In this document: positions 24,239-32,063 of the stretch, piece after piece
Position numbering within the stretch: position 1 is the stretch's first letter
Layout of the letters: each line of letters starts with the position of its first letter
DNA from: Parvibaculum sp036499025
Lineage (GTDB): Bacteria; Pseudomonadota; Alphaproteobacteria; Parvibaculales; Parvibaculaceae
Assembly: GCA_036499025.1 (NCBI GenBank)
Contig: DASYEM010000034.1
Coordinates: 1 to 39,343, forward strand
Direction of reading: 5' to 3'
DNA: 39,343 bases
Program-made: the position numbers and the translations under genes
Notes under the pieces: model-generated
The model's database searches: none
The model's input: the letters and a program-made list of their open reading frames with translations, nothing else
What the model was told of the DNA's origin: nothing

Positions 24239-25204
24239 ATGTTCGACAACTCCGCGCGGCGCACGCTTTACCCCGAAATAGAGCCCTACAAGACCGGAAA
24301 TCTGAAGGTTTCGGCGCTTCATACGATCTATTACGAGGAGTGCGGAAACCCGAAGGGCAAGCCGGTCGTCATCGTTCATGGGGGCCCGGGCGGCGGTAGC
24401 AATCCGACGATGCGGCGGACTCACGATCCTCGCGCCTACAGAATTATCCTCTTCGATCAGCGCGGCTGCGGAAAATCCACGCCCCATGCGGAGCTCGACG
24501 GCAACACGACCTGGGATCTCGTATCCGACATGGAAGCCTTGCGAAATCTGCTGGAGATCGAGCGTTGGCAGCTCTGCGGCGGTTCATGGGGTTCGACACT
24601 GGCGCTCGCCTATGCCGAGACGCATCCAGCCCGCGTCAGCGAAATTATCCTCCGGGGGATATTCACGCTTCGCAAGCGCGAGCTCGACTGGTTCTATCAG
24701 CAGGGGTCGGACGCTATGTTCCCCGACGCCTGGGAACATTTCATCGCCCCCATCCCCGAAGCCGAGCGCGGCAATCTGATGGCGGCCTATTACAAGCGGC
24801 TGACCGGCGACAGCGAAGCGGAAAAGATCGCCTGCGCCAAAGCCTGGAGCATCTGGGAGGGGACGACACTTTCCCTCTTCTCCGATCCCGAACGCGTGGC
24901 GCGCTTTGCCGACGGGCACTTCGCCCTCGCCTTCGCGCGGATCGAATGCCACTACTTCATGAACAAGGGCTGGTTCGAGCCGCAGGATCAGCTGATCCGC
25001 GAGGCGCACAAGCTCAAGGGCATTCCGGGCGTGATCGCGCAAGGCCGCTACGATGTGGTGACGCCGATGTTCACCGCGTGGGAATTGTCGAAGGCCTGGC
25101 CCGATGTGCAACTCAACATCGTGCCTGATGCCGGACATACGGCAACGGAGCCCGGCATCGTCGATGTGATGGTTCGCGCCAGCGACCGCTTCGCCATCGC
25201 CTGA
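24239..25204 (+). CDS. pip: Prolyl aminopeptidase (proline iminopeptidase, S33)
   Basis: 321 residues from the ATG at 24239; AAGGGA is 11 or so bases upstream, and earlier in-frame ATGs would add residues not typical of the family. The enzyme removes N-terminal proline from peptides in the cytoplasm. The alpha/beta-hydrolase features are clear: oxyanion HGGPGGG (residues 48-54), nucleophile Ser116 in GGSWGS, Asp272 in QGRYDVVTP and His300 in DAGHTATE. The FDQRGCGKSTPHAELDGNTTWDLV stretch (parts: FDQRGCGKS, NTTWDLV) is distinctive for proline iminopeptidases. Divergent from nrdA; the amidotransferase-like gene follows 13 bases after the stop and is probably cotranscribed. Confidence 0.94.
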   Translation: MFDNSARRTLYPEIEPYKTGNLKVSALHTIYYEECGNPKGKPVVIVHGGPGGGSNPTMRRTHDPRAYRIILFDQRGCGKSTPHAELDGNTTWDLVSDMEALRNLLEIERWQLCGGSWGSTLALAYAETHPARVSEIILRGIFTLRKRELDWFYQQGSDAMFPDAWEHFIAPIPEAERGNLMAAYYKRLTGDSEAEKIACAKAWSIWEGTTLSLFSDPERVARFADGHFALAFARIECHYFMNKGWFEPQDQLIREAHKLKGIPGVIAQGRYDVVTPMFTAWELSKAWPDVQLNIVPDAGHTATEPGIVDVMVRASDRFAIA

Positions 25205-25217
25205 CGCATCGCCCTTC

Positions 25218-25961
25218 ATGCGCATCCTTTATCTCGTCAATGAAATCAATTCCGGGCCGGGCGTGTTGCTGGAGGAGGCGACGCGGCTCGGAGTTGAGGC
25301 CGACCTCATTTTCACGCTGGCGAAATGCGATCTGGTGACGGGCGCAGAGCGCGACATTCCCGAGACGACCGAGGGCTATGACGGGCTTGTCGTCATGGGC
25401 GGGACCATGGGCGTTTATCAGGAGGCGGATTACCCCTTTATCGGCAAGACGCGGGCGCTGATGCGGCGCTTCCACGAAGAGCGAAAGCCGATCATGGGTG
25501 TCTGCCTGGGCGCACAAATGCTGGCGAGCGCATTTGGCGGACGCGTCTACAAGATGGGTTACGACGAATGGGGCTTCCTGCCGCAGACATGGACCGATGC
25601 GGCGGCGGGCGATCCGCTGCTCGGCGACGCCGCGCCGGAGCTTGCGTTGATGCAATGGCATGGCGATACGTTCGACCTGCCGGACGGTGCCGTCAGGCTG
25701 GCGACCCGCGAGACCTGCGTCAATCAGGCGTTCCGCATCGGCGAGACGACTTACGGTTTCCAGTTTCACCTCGAAGTGACGCCGGAGACAGTCGATCTGT
25801 GGACGGAGCTTCGTACGAAAGCGGAACGGCAACCGTTTGAGGTGGTTAAAGCCAGACTCGGCGGAGAGGCGCTAGACGCGCAGATTTCCTTTGCGCGCCG
25901 TGTCATGGAACGCTGGCTCACGCTTAACAAGCGAGACGCGAAACCATTAGCCGCCGGTTAA
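25218..25961 (+). CDS. Class I glutamine amidotransferase-like protein
   Basis: 247 residues. The triad of class I amidotransferases is present: Cys96 in MGVCLGAQML, His184 and Glu186 in QFHLEVTPE. Related stand-alone proteins include GMP synthase-like amidotransferases and gamma-glutamyl hydrolases of polyamine breakdown; no synthetase domain is fused. The opening MRILYLVNEINSGPGVLLEEA resembles the GMP-synthase-like group annotated only as type 1 glutamine amidotransferase. Substrate unknown. It starts 13 bases after pip; a clear ribosome site is not visible, which suggests coupling to pip translation. Confidence 0.87.
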   Translation: MRILYLVNEINSGPGVLLEEATRLGVEADLIFTLAKCDLVTGAERDIPETTEGYDGLVVMGGTMGVYQEADYPFIGKTRALMRRFHEERKPIMGVCLGAQMLASAFGGRVYKMGYDEWGFLPQTWTDAAAGDPLLGDAAPELALMQWHGDTFDLPDGAVRLATRETCVNQAFRIGETTYGFQFHLEVTPETVDLWTELRTKAERQPFEVVKARLGGEALDAQISFARRVMERWLTLNKRDAKPLAAG

Positions 25962-26044
25962 GGCCGCCGCCAATAGAGTGGGAGACCAGCCCGAACCGGG
26001 TCTCAATCTTTCGCGGTCTTCCAATGCTCCAGTACAGGACTCAG

Positions 26045-27163
26045 ATGGATCAGGACGGCGCGCCCGACAAGGGCGAGCGGCGGGAGATTGCCGCGACTGC
26101 GGTGGCGCAGTTGCTGGCGCGCGGCCTCATCAACGACGCCGACCGCGAGGCGGCCCATAGGATCATCGAAACGCTGGCGCGAGACGCCGAAGCGCGCGTA
26201 CGAAAAATGCTCGCCGAAGCGATTTCGCATTACGACCGACTGCCGCGCGAAACGGCGGAGCAACTCGCCCGCGACGTCGAGGCCGTTGCCGTGCCGATCC
26301 TCCAGCATTCGCCGGTGCTTTGCGATGGATTCCTGATCACGCTGATTGCAAGGCGTGCCACCAGCGAAACGAAACAGATCGCCATTGCGCAGCGCGTGCA
26401 TATTTCCGCACCGGTCGCCGAGGCGCTGGTCGGCACCGAGAACGCCAATGTTGTCGAGGCGCTTCTGGAAAACGCGGGCGCCTGTATCGGCGGGCCATCC
26501 TTGTTCAAAGCCGCCGAGGATCATTCGGACAAGTCCAATATTCTGCAACTCGTCGCGGCGCGACCCGAGGCGGCGCATGAGCTTGCGCAAGCCTGCCGCT
26601 CGCTGGCGCTGGACGACGATATCGACCGGTCGATTGCGGTGCGGATGAAAGATATTCTGACGCGCGAGCACAATGTACCACCGCTGCTGGCCGAGGAATT
26701 GACCAAAGCGACGCTGGAACGCTCCATTGTCGAGCGCATCGCCACAGCGCGCGACAATACGGAACTCGGCTCCTTCGCGCGCAGCCTGCATCAGCAGAGC
26801 CGCCTCAACGCGACGGTGCTGTTGCGCGCGCTCTGCGCGGGCCGTCTCGATTTTTTCGAGATCGCCTTTTCGATCCTTGCGCACGTGCCGCGCAAGACCA
26901 TCACCGAGACGCTTCATCCACCCAAGGCGGATGCCTTCCGCGATTTCTACGCGGAGGCCAACCTCGTGCCTTACATGCGCCGCGCCGTCACGGTCGCCGC
27001 CTTCATGCTGGCGGAACAGACAGCCAAAGGTCTTCCCTTCGACGGTGAGGCCTTCATCGCGGAGGTAACGGGGAAAGTCGTCGCGTTCTATCGGACAATT
27101 TCGCCGGGGCCGCTCGATCTGGTGATTGCGCAGCTGGCGCGGATGGAGGCTGCGAAGGTCTGA
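26045..27163 (+). CDS. DUF2336 domain protein
   Basis: 372 residues from the ATG at 26045, which has AGGA 7 bases upstream; an ATG 21 bases earlier has none. The DUF2336 family is a mostly alphaproteobacterial group of helical-repeat proteins with no proven role. Here nearly the whole chain is predicted helical, with HEAT-like units such as DRLPRETAEQLARDVEAVAVPIL near 65-87 and ENANVVEALLENAGACIG near 130. No signal peptide, membrane helix or catalytic motif is seen, so a scaffolding or regulatory task is plausible but unproven. It follows the amidotransferase gene by 83 bases and is followed by an AraC gene. Confidence 0.83.
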   Translation: MDQDGAPDKGERREIAATAVAQLLARGLINDADREAAHRIIETLARDAEARVRKMLAEAISHYDRLPRETAEQLARDVEAVAVPILQHSPVLCDGFLITLIARRATSETKQIAIAQRVHISAPVAEALVGTENANVVEALLENAGACIGGPSLFKAAEDHSDKSNILQLVAARPEAAHELAQACRSLALDDDIDRSIAVRMKDILTREHNVPPLLAEELTKATLERSIVERIATARDNTELGSFARSLHQQSRLNATVLLRALCAGRLDFFEIAFSILAHVPRKTITETLHPPKADAFRDFYAEANLVPYMRRAVTVAAFMLAEQTAKGLPFDGEAFIAEVTGKVVAFYRTISPGPLDLVIAQLARMEAAKV

Positions 27164-27310
27164 CGACACACCGATCAGCCGTTCCATCAGGACGTACTGG
27201 CGCGGCTCGATCTGCTGTTGATTTCGGCGAACCCGGTTGGAAACCTGGCACTAATTTAATGGGACGCGCAGGTAGCATGCTTTAAGGTTGGGCTCGACGT
27301 CGAACGGGGG

Positions 27311-28246
27311 ATGACGATGCCGCAGGGTCCGGGAATGGCCGTCGGGACGATTGATGGTGTTCAGTCGGAGCTTCTTCGAACTTTTCCCTTGAAAGCGACA
27401 AGTTCAGAGCGGTCCTGGGAAGGCGTTCACATCAATGAATTTGCCGAGGTTTACATCGAGGATTTGACCTCCCCACCGCGAGATCATGTCAAAATTGGTC
27501 TATGCGTTGGGACCTCGCCCTCCATTCGTAGGGAATCCTGCGGAAAGATTTTCACCAGCCCGTCGCGCATCGGCGAATTTTCGATTCTACCCGCAGGCCG
27601 CAAGTCGCGCTGGCATGGCCTTGCGCCGGCCCATCTCGACATCCGCGTGGACCCTGACAGGATGAACGAGATGGCCACCGAGTTGCGCAGGGCCGGGGAA
27701 AGGCAGTTTGAGTTTGCCGACGCTCCGCGCTTGCGCGATCCGATCATTGAGCACATTGGGGCGATCTTCAGAGCGGAACTGAACCGCGCATCGCACCCTG
27801 CCCAGGATATGCTTATCGACTCGATGGCCGTCGCGCTGTGCGCGCATCTTCTTCGAAGCTACACGAATGCGGTAGGCATCGAGGAACGATCGACGGCATC
27901 GGTCGATGTAGCCGCCATCGGCCGAGCGATTAACTACATCGAGGATAATCCTGATCGGATCATCTCTCTTCGCGAATTGGCCGGTGCGGCGGGATTAAGC
28001 CGGTTTCACTTCAGCCGTGTGTTCAAGCAACATCTTGGCGTGTCACCGGCGAGATATGTGGAACGCACCCGGATCGAGCAGGCCAAAGCCCTGATCGTCA
28101 ATGCCGAGATGTCGCTCGCCAACATCGCTCAGGCGGTCGGGTTCGCCGATCAAAGTCATTTTTCACGCCGCTTTCGGTTCCACGAGGGGCGCACGCCGGC
28201 TGCGTTCGCACGCGAACAGGCGAGAAGCATTTTGCCTTCCAGATAG
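27311..28246 (+). CDS. AraC-family transcriptional regulator
   Basis: 311 residues. The C-terminal 100 residues hold the two helix-turn-helix motifs: SLRELAGAAGLSRFHFSRVFKQHLGVSPARYV near 215-247 and ANIAQAVGFADQSHFSRRFR near 268-287, ending GRTPAAFARE. The N-terminal 190 residues are an effector-binding region with no family I can name. The start could also be the ATG two codons on. The next gene, an alpha/beta hydrolase 170 bases downstream in the same direction, is the natural target, and a long imperfect hairpin stands in front of it. Effector unknown. Confidence 0.9.
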   Translation: MTMPQGPGMAVGTIDGVQSELLRTFPLKATSSERSWEGVHINEFAEVYIEDLTSPPRDHVKIGLCVGTSPSIRRESCGKIFTSPSRIGEFSILPAGRKSRWHGLAPAHLDIRVDPDRMNEMATELRRAGERQFEFADAPRLRDPIIEHIGAIFRAELNRASHPAQDMLIDSMAVALCAHLLRSYTNAVGIEERSTASVDVAAIGRAINYIEDNPDRIISLRELAGAAGLSRFHFSRVFKQHLGVSPARYVERTRIEQAKALIVNAEMSLANIAQAVGFADQSHFSRRFRFHEGRTPAAFAREQARSILPSR

Positions 28247-28356
28247 TCCCCATGCACTCGATGCCGCAACGACGCGCTGACGTGCAAAAAAACACCTGGA
28301 GCAGCACAAAACGTCCAGGGACCGCAAGAACCGGTAAGACGCGGATCGCGACCGAT

Positions 28357-28413
28357 ATTTGAATGCGCGCCAAGGCTGGTGAAATCAGCCTCTCTGTTGG
28401 CAAGGATTCAAAT
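28357..28413 (+). promoter_or_regulatory. Long three-part inverted repeat over the ribosome site of the alpha/beta hydrolase gene
   Basis: Three nested arm pairs: ATTTGAAT (28357-28364)/ATTCAAAT (28406-28413), GCCAA (28369-28373)/TTGGC (28397-28401) and GGCTG (28374-28378)/CAGCC (28386-28390) with a 7-base loop. The element ends two bases before the ATG, and the AAGGA ribosome site (28402-28406) lies between its two right-hand arms. It may be an RNA switch for translation or a DNA site for the upstream AraC protein. Confidence 0.55.
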
Positions 28414-28415
28414 CG

Positions 28416-29237
28416 ATGGGCACGATCACGACCAAGGACGGCACCGAAATCTTCTACAAGGATTGGGGAAACGGTCAGCCGCTCTTCTTTCACCATGGCT
28501 GGCCTCTGAGTGCTGACGACTGGGATAGTCAGATGATGTTTTTTCTGGCGCATGGCTATCGCGTGATCGCCCACGATCGTCGCGGCCATGGACGTTCGAC
28601 ACAGACAGCGAACGGCCACGACATGGATACCTATGCGGCCGATGTCGCCGAAGTCGTCAAAGCTCTCGGCCTGAAAAACGCCATCCATATTGGCCACTCG
28701 ACCGGTGGTGGCGAGGTAACGCGATATGTTGCCAAATACGGCAAGGGGAAGGTCGCAAAAGCGGTGCTGATCAGCGCCATTCCTCCGACCTTCATGAAGT
28801 CGGATCGAAACCCGGATGGCGTTCCAAAGGAGGTCGTCGATGGTATTCGCGATGGCACCGCGAACCACCGTTCGCAATTTTATAAGGACATCACGATCCC
28901 ATTTTATGGCTTCAACCGACCGGGCGCGGAAATCTCGGAAGGCATTCGTGAGAACTGGTGGCGGCAAGGCATGATGGGTGCCGCGATAGCTCAATACGAA
29001 TGCGTCAGGGTACTGTCGGAGACGGAGTTTTTCGACGATCTGAAATCCATCGATGTGCCGGTTCTCGTGATGCACGGCGAGGACGACCAGATTTGCCCAT
29101 TCCCGACCACAGGCGCCAGGTCGGTAAAACTGCTGAAGCACGGCACGCTGAAGTCTTATCCCGGCTTGCCCCACGGCATGCCGACGACGCATGCCGCGTT
29201 GATCAACGCCGATCTGCTTTCGTTTATACGGTCCTGA
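28416..29237 (+). CDS. Alpha/beta hydrolase, cofactor-free haloperoxidase (non-haem chloroperoxidase) type
   Basis: 273 residues, standard length. The family, named after perhydrolase-active chloroperoxidases, acts as esterase or lactonase. Visible: the oxyanion loop HHGWPLSADDWD (residues 26-37), nucleophile Ser95 in GHSTGGGE, Asp224 in GEDDQICP and His253 in PHGMPTTH. The opening MGTITTKDGTEIFYKDWG and AHDRRGHGRS are hallmarks. No signal peptide, so cytoplasmic. It follows an AraC regulator and is preceded by an extended hairpin; a terminator-like inverted repeat follows its stop. The natural substrate is unknown. Confidence 0.92.
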   Translation: MGTITTKDGTEIFYKDWGNGQPLFFHHGWPLSADDWDSQMMFFLAHGYRVIAHDRRGHGRSTQTANGHDMDTYAADVAEVVKALGLKNAIHIGHSTGGGEVTRYVAKYGKGKVAKAVLISAIPPTFMKSDRNPDGVPKEVVDGIRDGTANHRSQFYKDITIPFYGFNRPGAEISEGIRENWWRQGMMGAAIAQYECVRVLSETEFFDDLKSIDVPVLVMHGEDDQICPFPTTGARSVKLLKHGTLKSYPGLPHGMPTTHAALINADLLSFIRS

Positions 29238-29282
29238 CGCCGGGCCGAAAGCTAGCGCCGACAACCGTTTTGAAGGAAAGCC

Positions 29283-29318
29283 CTTTCCTGCCCTCTCCTC
29301 AACGGGAGGGCAGGAAAG
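29283..29318. terminator. Terminator-like inverted repeat between converging hydrolase and GST genes
   Basis: CTTTCCTGCCCTC (29283-29295) and GAGGGCAGGAAAG (29306-29318) form a perfect 13-bp stem with a 10-base loop. It lies 45 bases after the hydrolase stop and 47 bases after the GST stop on the other strand, the right place for a two-way terminator, though no T-run follows. Confidence 0.65.
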
Positions 29319-29364
29319 AAGCCGTACTACTCAGGGTTCGCTCTTCACCACGTGCGAGTTTTTG

Positions 29365-30018
29365 TCAGCTGATCGATTTCTTGCCGGTAAATACCGCCAA
29401 CTGGGCGGCGAAAGCGCGCTTATATGCGAGCCGGGCTTCGCCGCGGGCAACGTAGGCGGAGAGGTTCGGATATTCGTCGAGCAAGCCCGATCCGATCAGC
29501 CGGAGCAGCACCGACACCATCATGAGGTCGCCCGCACTGAACGCGCCGTCGAGCCAGTCGGCATTGCCAAGATGAGCGGAGAGTTCGTTGAGCCGGACGC
29601 GGATGCGGTTCTCGAGCAGAGGCAGACGCTCGCCGTACCAGCTTTCGTTGCGCTCCGTCAGCGTGGCCATTGAGCGCTCGACGATTGGCGGCTCCACCGT
29701 GTTCAGCGCGGCAAACATCCATGTGATCGCACGCGCCCGCGCCTTCGCATCATGTGGCAGCAGGCCTGCATGGCGCTCCGCGATGCGGAAGACAATCGCG
29801 CCTGACTCGAAGAGGGCGAGATCGCCCTCTTCATAAGTCGGAATCTGCCCGAACGGATGAAGCGCCAGATGCGCGGGCTCTTTCATCTCGCTGAAAGAAA
29901 CGAGACGAACGTCGTAAGGCTCGCCCGCTTCTTCGAGTGCCCAGCGCACACGCATATCGCGCGCCAGCCCCTTGCCGCCATCGGGCGAGTTTGCAAAGGC
30001 GGTGATGGTGGGGATCAT
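29365..30018 (-). CDS. Glutathione S-transferase family protein (operon with SRPBCC and TetR)
   Basis: 217 residues. The thioredoxin-like half includes RVRWALEEAGEPYDVRLV (residues 23-40), the cis-Pro loop HPFGQIPTYEEGD near 54-66 and ESGAIVFRIAE near 71-81. The helical half carries the FSAGDLMMVSVLLRL segment near 160-174 with the conserved N-capping Asp. It is distinct from the GST at 17278. It begins 24 bases after the SRPBCC stop and is the last gene of a tetR-SRPBCC-GST operon. A role in removing an electrophile that also inactivates the TetR protein is plausible but not shown. Confidence 0.88.
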   Translation of the reverse strand: MIPTITAFANSPDGGKGLARDMRVRWALEEAGEPYDVRLVSFSEMKEPAHLALHPFGQIPTYEEGDLALFESGAIVFRIAERHAGLLPHDAKARARAITWMFAALNTVEPPIVERSMATLTERNESWYGERLPLLENRIRVRLNELSAHLGNADWLDGAFSAGDLMMVSVLLRLIGSGLLDEYPNLSAYVARGEARLAYKRAFAAQLAVFTGKKSIS

Positions 30019-30042
30019 CGTCGCGCGCTCTCTGTTGGCTCT

Positions 30043-30486
30043 CTATTGGTTGATGTCGGGCTCCACGAGCTTTGCGAGCTTGTTCAGGGATTCCTGCCAG
30101 CCGAGATAACAGCCCTCAGGCGGGATCATGTCCGGCACGCCTCCCTGTTCAATATGGATTTCGGTGCCCACCGAAACGGCTTTCAGTGTCACGGTGATGC
30201 GCATCTCGCCCGGCATGTTCGGATCATCAAACCTGTCCGTGTAGACAAGGCGTTCGCCGGGAACGAGTTCAAGATAGGTGCCGCCAAAAGAGTGACCGCC
30301 GCCCGTCGTGAAATTGCGAAAAGACATTCTGTGGCTGCCGCCGACTCGTCCGTCGAGTTCATGGACTGTGCAGACGAAACCATAAGGCGGGAGCCAGCTT
30401 GCGATCGCATCCGCTTCCAGAAAGGCGCGATAGACCTTTTCGGGCTTTGTGGCGATGACGCGGTGAAGGCGGATCGTGTTGGGCAT
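30043..30486 (-). CDS. SRPBCC family protein (AHSA1/START-like domain)
   Basis: 147 residues, one SRPBCC fold with a deep hydrophobic cavity. The opening TIRLHRVIATKPEKVYRAFLEADAIASWLPP (parts: HRVIATKPEKVYRAF, WLPP) and the later VPGERLVYTDRFDD and GCYLGWQESLNKLAKLVEP are typical of the AHSA1/activator-of-Hsp90-like bacterial group. These proteins bind small ligands or act in stress responses; the specific job is unknown. AGGAGG precedes the ATG and lies inside the last codons of the tetR gene, whose stop is one base from the start, so the two genes are tightly coupled. It seems to be regulated by that TetR protein. Confidence 0.9.
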   Translation of the reverse strand: MPNTIRLHRVIATKPEKVYRAFLEADAIASWLPPYGFVCTVHELDGRVGGSHRMSFRNFTTGGGHSFGGTYLELVPGERLVYTDRFDDPNMPGEMRITVTLKAVSVGTEIHIEQGGVPDMIPPEGCYLGWQESLNKLAKLVEPDINQ

Positions 30487-30487
30487 G

Positions 30488-31135
30488 TCATGTCCTCCTG
30501 GTCTGATTTTTTGACTGATGGTCGATGTCTTTTGGGGGGAAAAGCAGTTCCAGATAACGCGTCAGATGATCGATGCTGTCGGCGGCGATCGCCGCCCCGC
30601 CTTTGGCCTTGGCCAGGATGAAAGCGCCTTGCAAAACGGCCTGTATGTGGAGCGCAAGCGTTCTCGGCGTCCAATCGGCGGACAGGCCGCAATCCTGCAT
30701 TGCCGCTTCGATATCGGCTTCCAACGTTTCGGCATGGCCGCTGATGCTGCGATCGCAGGCGTCACGAATGGCGGGACTGGTCTCATAGGTTTCCTGCACC
30801 ATGGTGCCAACGAGACAGGTGAACTCGGGCACGCCGCCTTTTAGCAGTGCCTTGCGGAAGGCGACGTAACCGAGGACACGGTCGAGCGGATCGGCGTGGT
30901 CGTGATAGGGAGCATGCGCAAACCGCGCACCGGTCGTTTGCGACCAATGATCGGCGGCGACGACGCCGAACTCATCCTTGCTTTTGAAGTGATGGAAGAA
31001 CGCTCCTTTGGTGACCCCCGCGGCCGCGCAAAGATCATCGACCGTGGTGGCGGAATAGCCCTTGGTGCGGATCAACGACAGTCCGGCATCAAGCAGTTTC
31101 GATCGGGCATCCGGTTTTGCAGACTGGTTGGCCAT
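30488..31135 (-). CDS. TetR-family repressor of the SRPBCC-GST operon
   Basis: 215 residues from the ATG at 31135, with AGGAG 8 bases upstream; the open frame extends 30 codons further without support. The N-terminal helix-turn-helix is clear (TTVDDLCAAAGVTKGAFFHHFKSKDEF, residues 25-51; key part GVTKGAFFHHF). The ligand domain has a Cys at about residue 100 (PEFTCLVGTMVQETY), as in the AcrR/NemR-like group that senses electrophiles. It is the first gene of its operon and a matching palindrome lies inside its own promoter, so it should repress itself and the SRPBCC and GST genes. Inducer unknown; a cysteine-reactive compound is a fair guess. Confidence 0.92.
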   Translation of the reverse strand: MANQSAKPDARSKLLDAGLSLIRTKGYSATTVDDLCAAAGVTKGAFFHHFKSKDEFGVVAADHWSQTTGARFAHAPYHDHADPLDRVLGYVAFRKALLKGGVPEFTCLVGTMVQETYETSPAIRDACDRSISGHAETLEADIEAAMQDCGLSADWTPRTLALHIQAVLQGAFILAKAKGGAAIAADSIDHLTRYLELLFPPKDIDHQSKNQTRRT

Positions 31136-31156
31136 GTTCGTTCTCCTGATGCTCGA

Positions 31157-31185
31157 TTGATACCGACTGGTTGGTATGTAGTCAA
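31157..31185 (-). promoter_or_regulatory. tetR promoter with operator palindrome in the spacer
   Basis: On the minus strand TTGACT (31180-31185) and TATCAA (31157-31162) are exactly 17 bases apart. The 18-bp inverted repeat ATACCnACnnGTnGGTAT (31160-31177) fills the spacer and overlaps the -10 box, so bound repressor would block polymerase. The start codon is 22 bases downstream. Confidence 0.75.
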
Positions 31186-31204
31186 GCGATAGTAACCCGA
31201 CCCC

Positions 31205-31241
31205 TTCCCGGCCCTCCCCTTTCATGGGGAAGGGCCGGGAA
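31205..31241. terminator. GC-rich inverted repeat after the SDR gene
   Basis: TTCCCGGCCCT (31205-31215) pairs with AGGGCCGGGAA (31231-31241), with an inner CCCC/GGGG extension (31216-31219, 31226-31229). It lies 16 bases after the SDR stop and could end that transcript, though no T-run follows on that strand. It resembles the repeat at 29283 in make-up. Confidence 0.55.
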
Positions 31242-31256
31242 AAGCGGCAGATACGG

Positions 31257-32027
31257 TTAGAAGTTCACGCGGCTGGTGATCGCGCCATCGACCAGCATGT
31301 TGATGCCCGTGGTGAAGGAGGAGGCGGGGCTCAGCAGGAAGGTCGTGGCATTGGCGATGTCTTGCGGGGTCGCCATACGGCCCATGGGATTGCGGGCCAT
31401 CGTCGCCTTGAACATGTCGGCCATGTTGGTTTCGACCATATGCCAGACGCCACCCTTGAAATAGACCGTGCCAGGAGAAACGACATTGACACGGATGTGC
31501 TTGCCCGCATGCTGCTTGGCGAGGCCCTTGGCGAAATGGATTTGTGCGGCCTTCATCGCGCCATAGGCGTTGCCGTCTGTCGTTTCGGCGGCGGAAACGG
31601 ACGAGATGAAGATGACGGCGGCATCGCCAGAGGCCTTGGCGGATTTTTCGAGGAAGGGAAAGGCCGCTTCAAAAGCGCGCTGCGCACCCATGACGTCGAT
31701 GTCGAAGCAACCCTTCCAGGCTTCCTCGGTGTTGCCGATGGTGAGCGCGCTGGCATTCGTGACCAGAAGGTCGATGCCACCGAGCGTGTTGCCCGCTTCG
31801 GCAACCCACTTTTTCAGTGCCGGGCCGTCGGCTATATCGACGGCGGCGCCGATGACGTTGACGCCGGTCTTCTTCAGCGCGGCGACGGCTTCGGCAACCT
31901 GATCCTTGTTGCGGGCGCAGATGGCAAGGTCCACGCCTTCGGCGGCCAGCGTTTCAGCGATGGCGCGGCCGATGCCGCGCGTCGCGCCGGTGACGATCGC
32001 CTTTTTGCCTTTGAGTCCGAGATCCAT
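31257..32027 (-). CDS. Short-chain dehydrogenase/reductase (SDR), classical type
   Basis: 256 residues. Classical SDRs reduce or oxidise alcohols and ketones with NAD(P)(H). The cofactor motif TGATRGIG is at residues 13-20, a VTNAS segment at 90-94 replaces the usual NNAG, and the catalytic set is Ser142/143, Tyr155 and Lys159 in AYGAMKA, followed by VNVVSPGTV. A basic residue after the Gly motif and Arg39-Asn40 at the end of beta-2 favour NADPH. The substrate cannot be read from the sequence. It is alone on its strand between the antiporter gene and the TetR promoter, ending in a hairpin. Confidence 0.92.
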   Translation of the reverse strand: MDLGLKGKKAIVTGATRGIGRAIAETLAAEGVDLAICARNKDQVAEAVAALKKTGVNVIGAAVDIADGPALKKWVAEAGNTLGGIDLLVTNASALTIGNTEEAWKGCFDIDVMGAQRAFEAAFPFLEKSAKASGDAAVIFISSVSAAETTDGNAYGAMKAAQIHFAKGLAKQHAGKHIRVNVVSPGTVYFKGGVWHMVETNMADMFKATMARNPMGRMATPQDIANATTFLLSPASSFTTGINMLVDGAITSRVNF

Positions 32028-32063
32028 TGTCTTCTCCCTTGGGTGTTTTGCCGGAATGTACGT

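Noticed and set aside
28295..28319. CCTGGA/TCCAGG hairpin after the AraC gene as a terminator
   Set aside because: Only 6-bp arms with a 13-base loop and no T-run; too weak to call.
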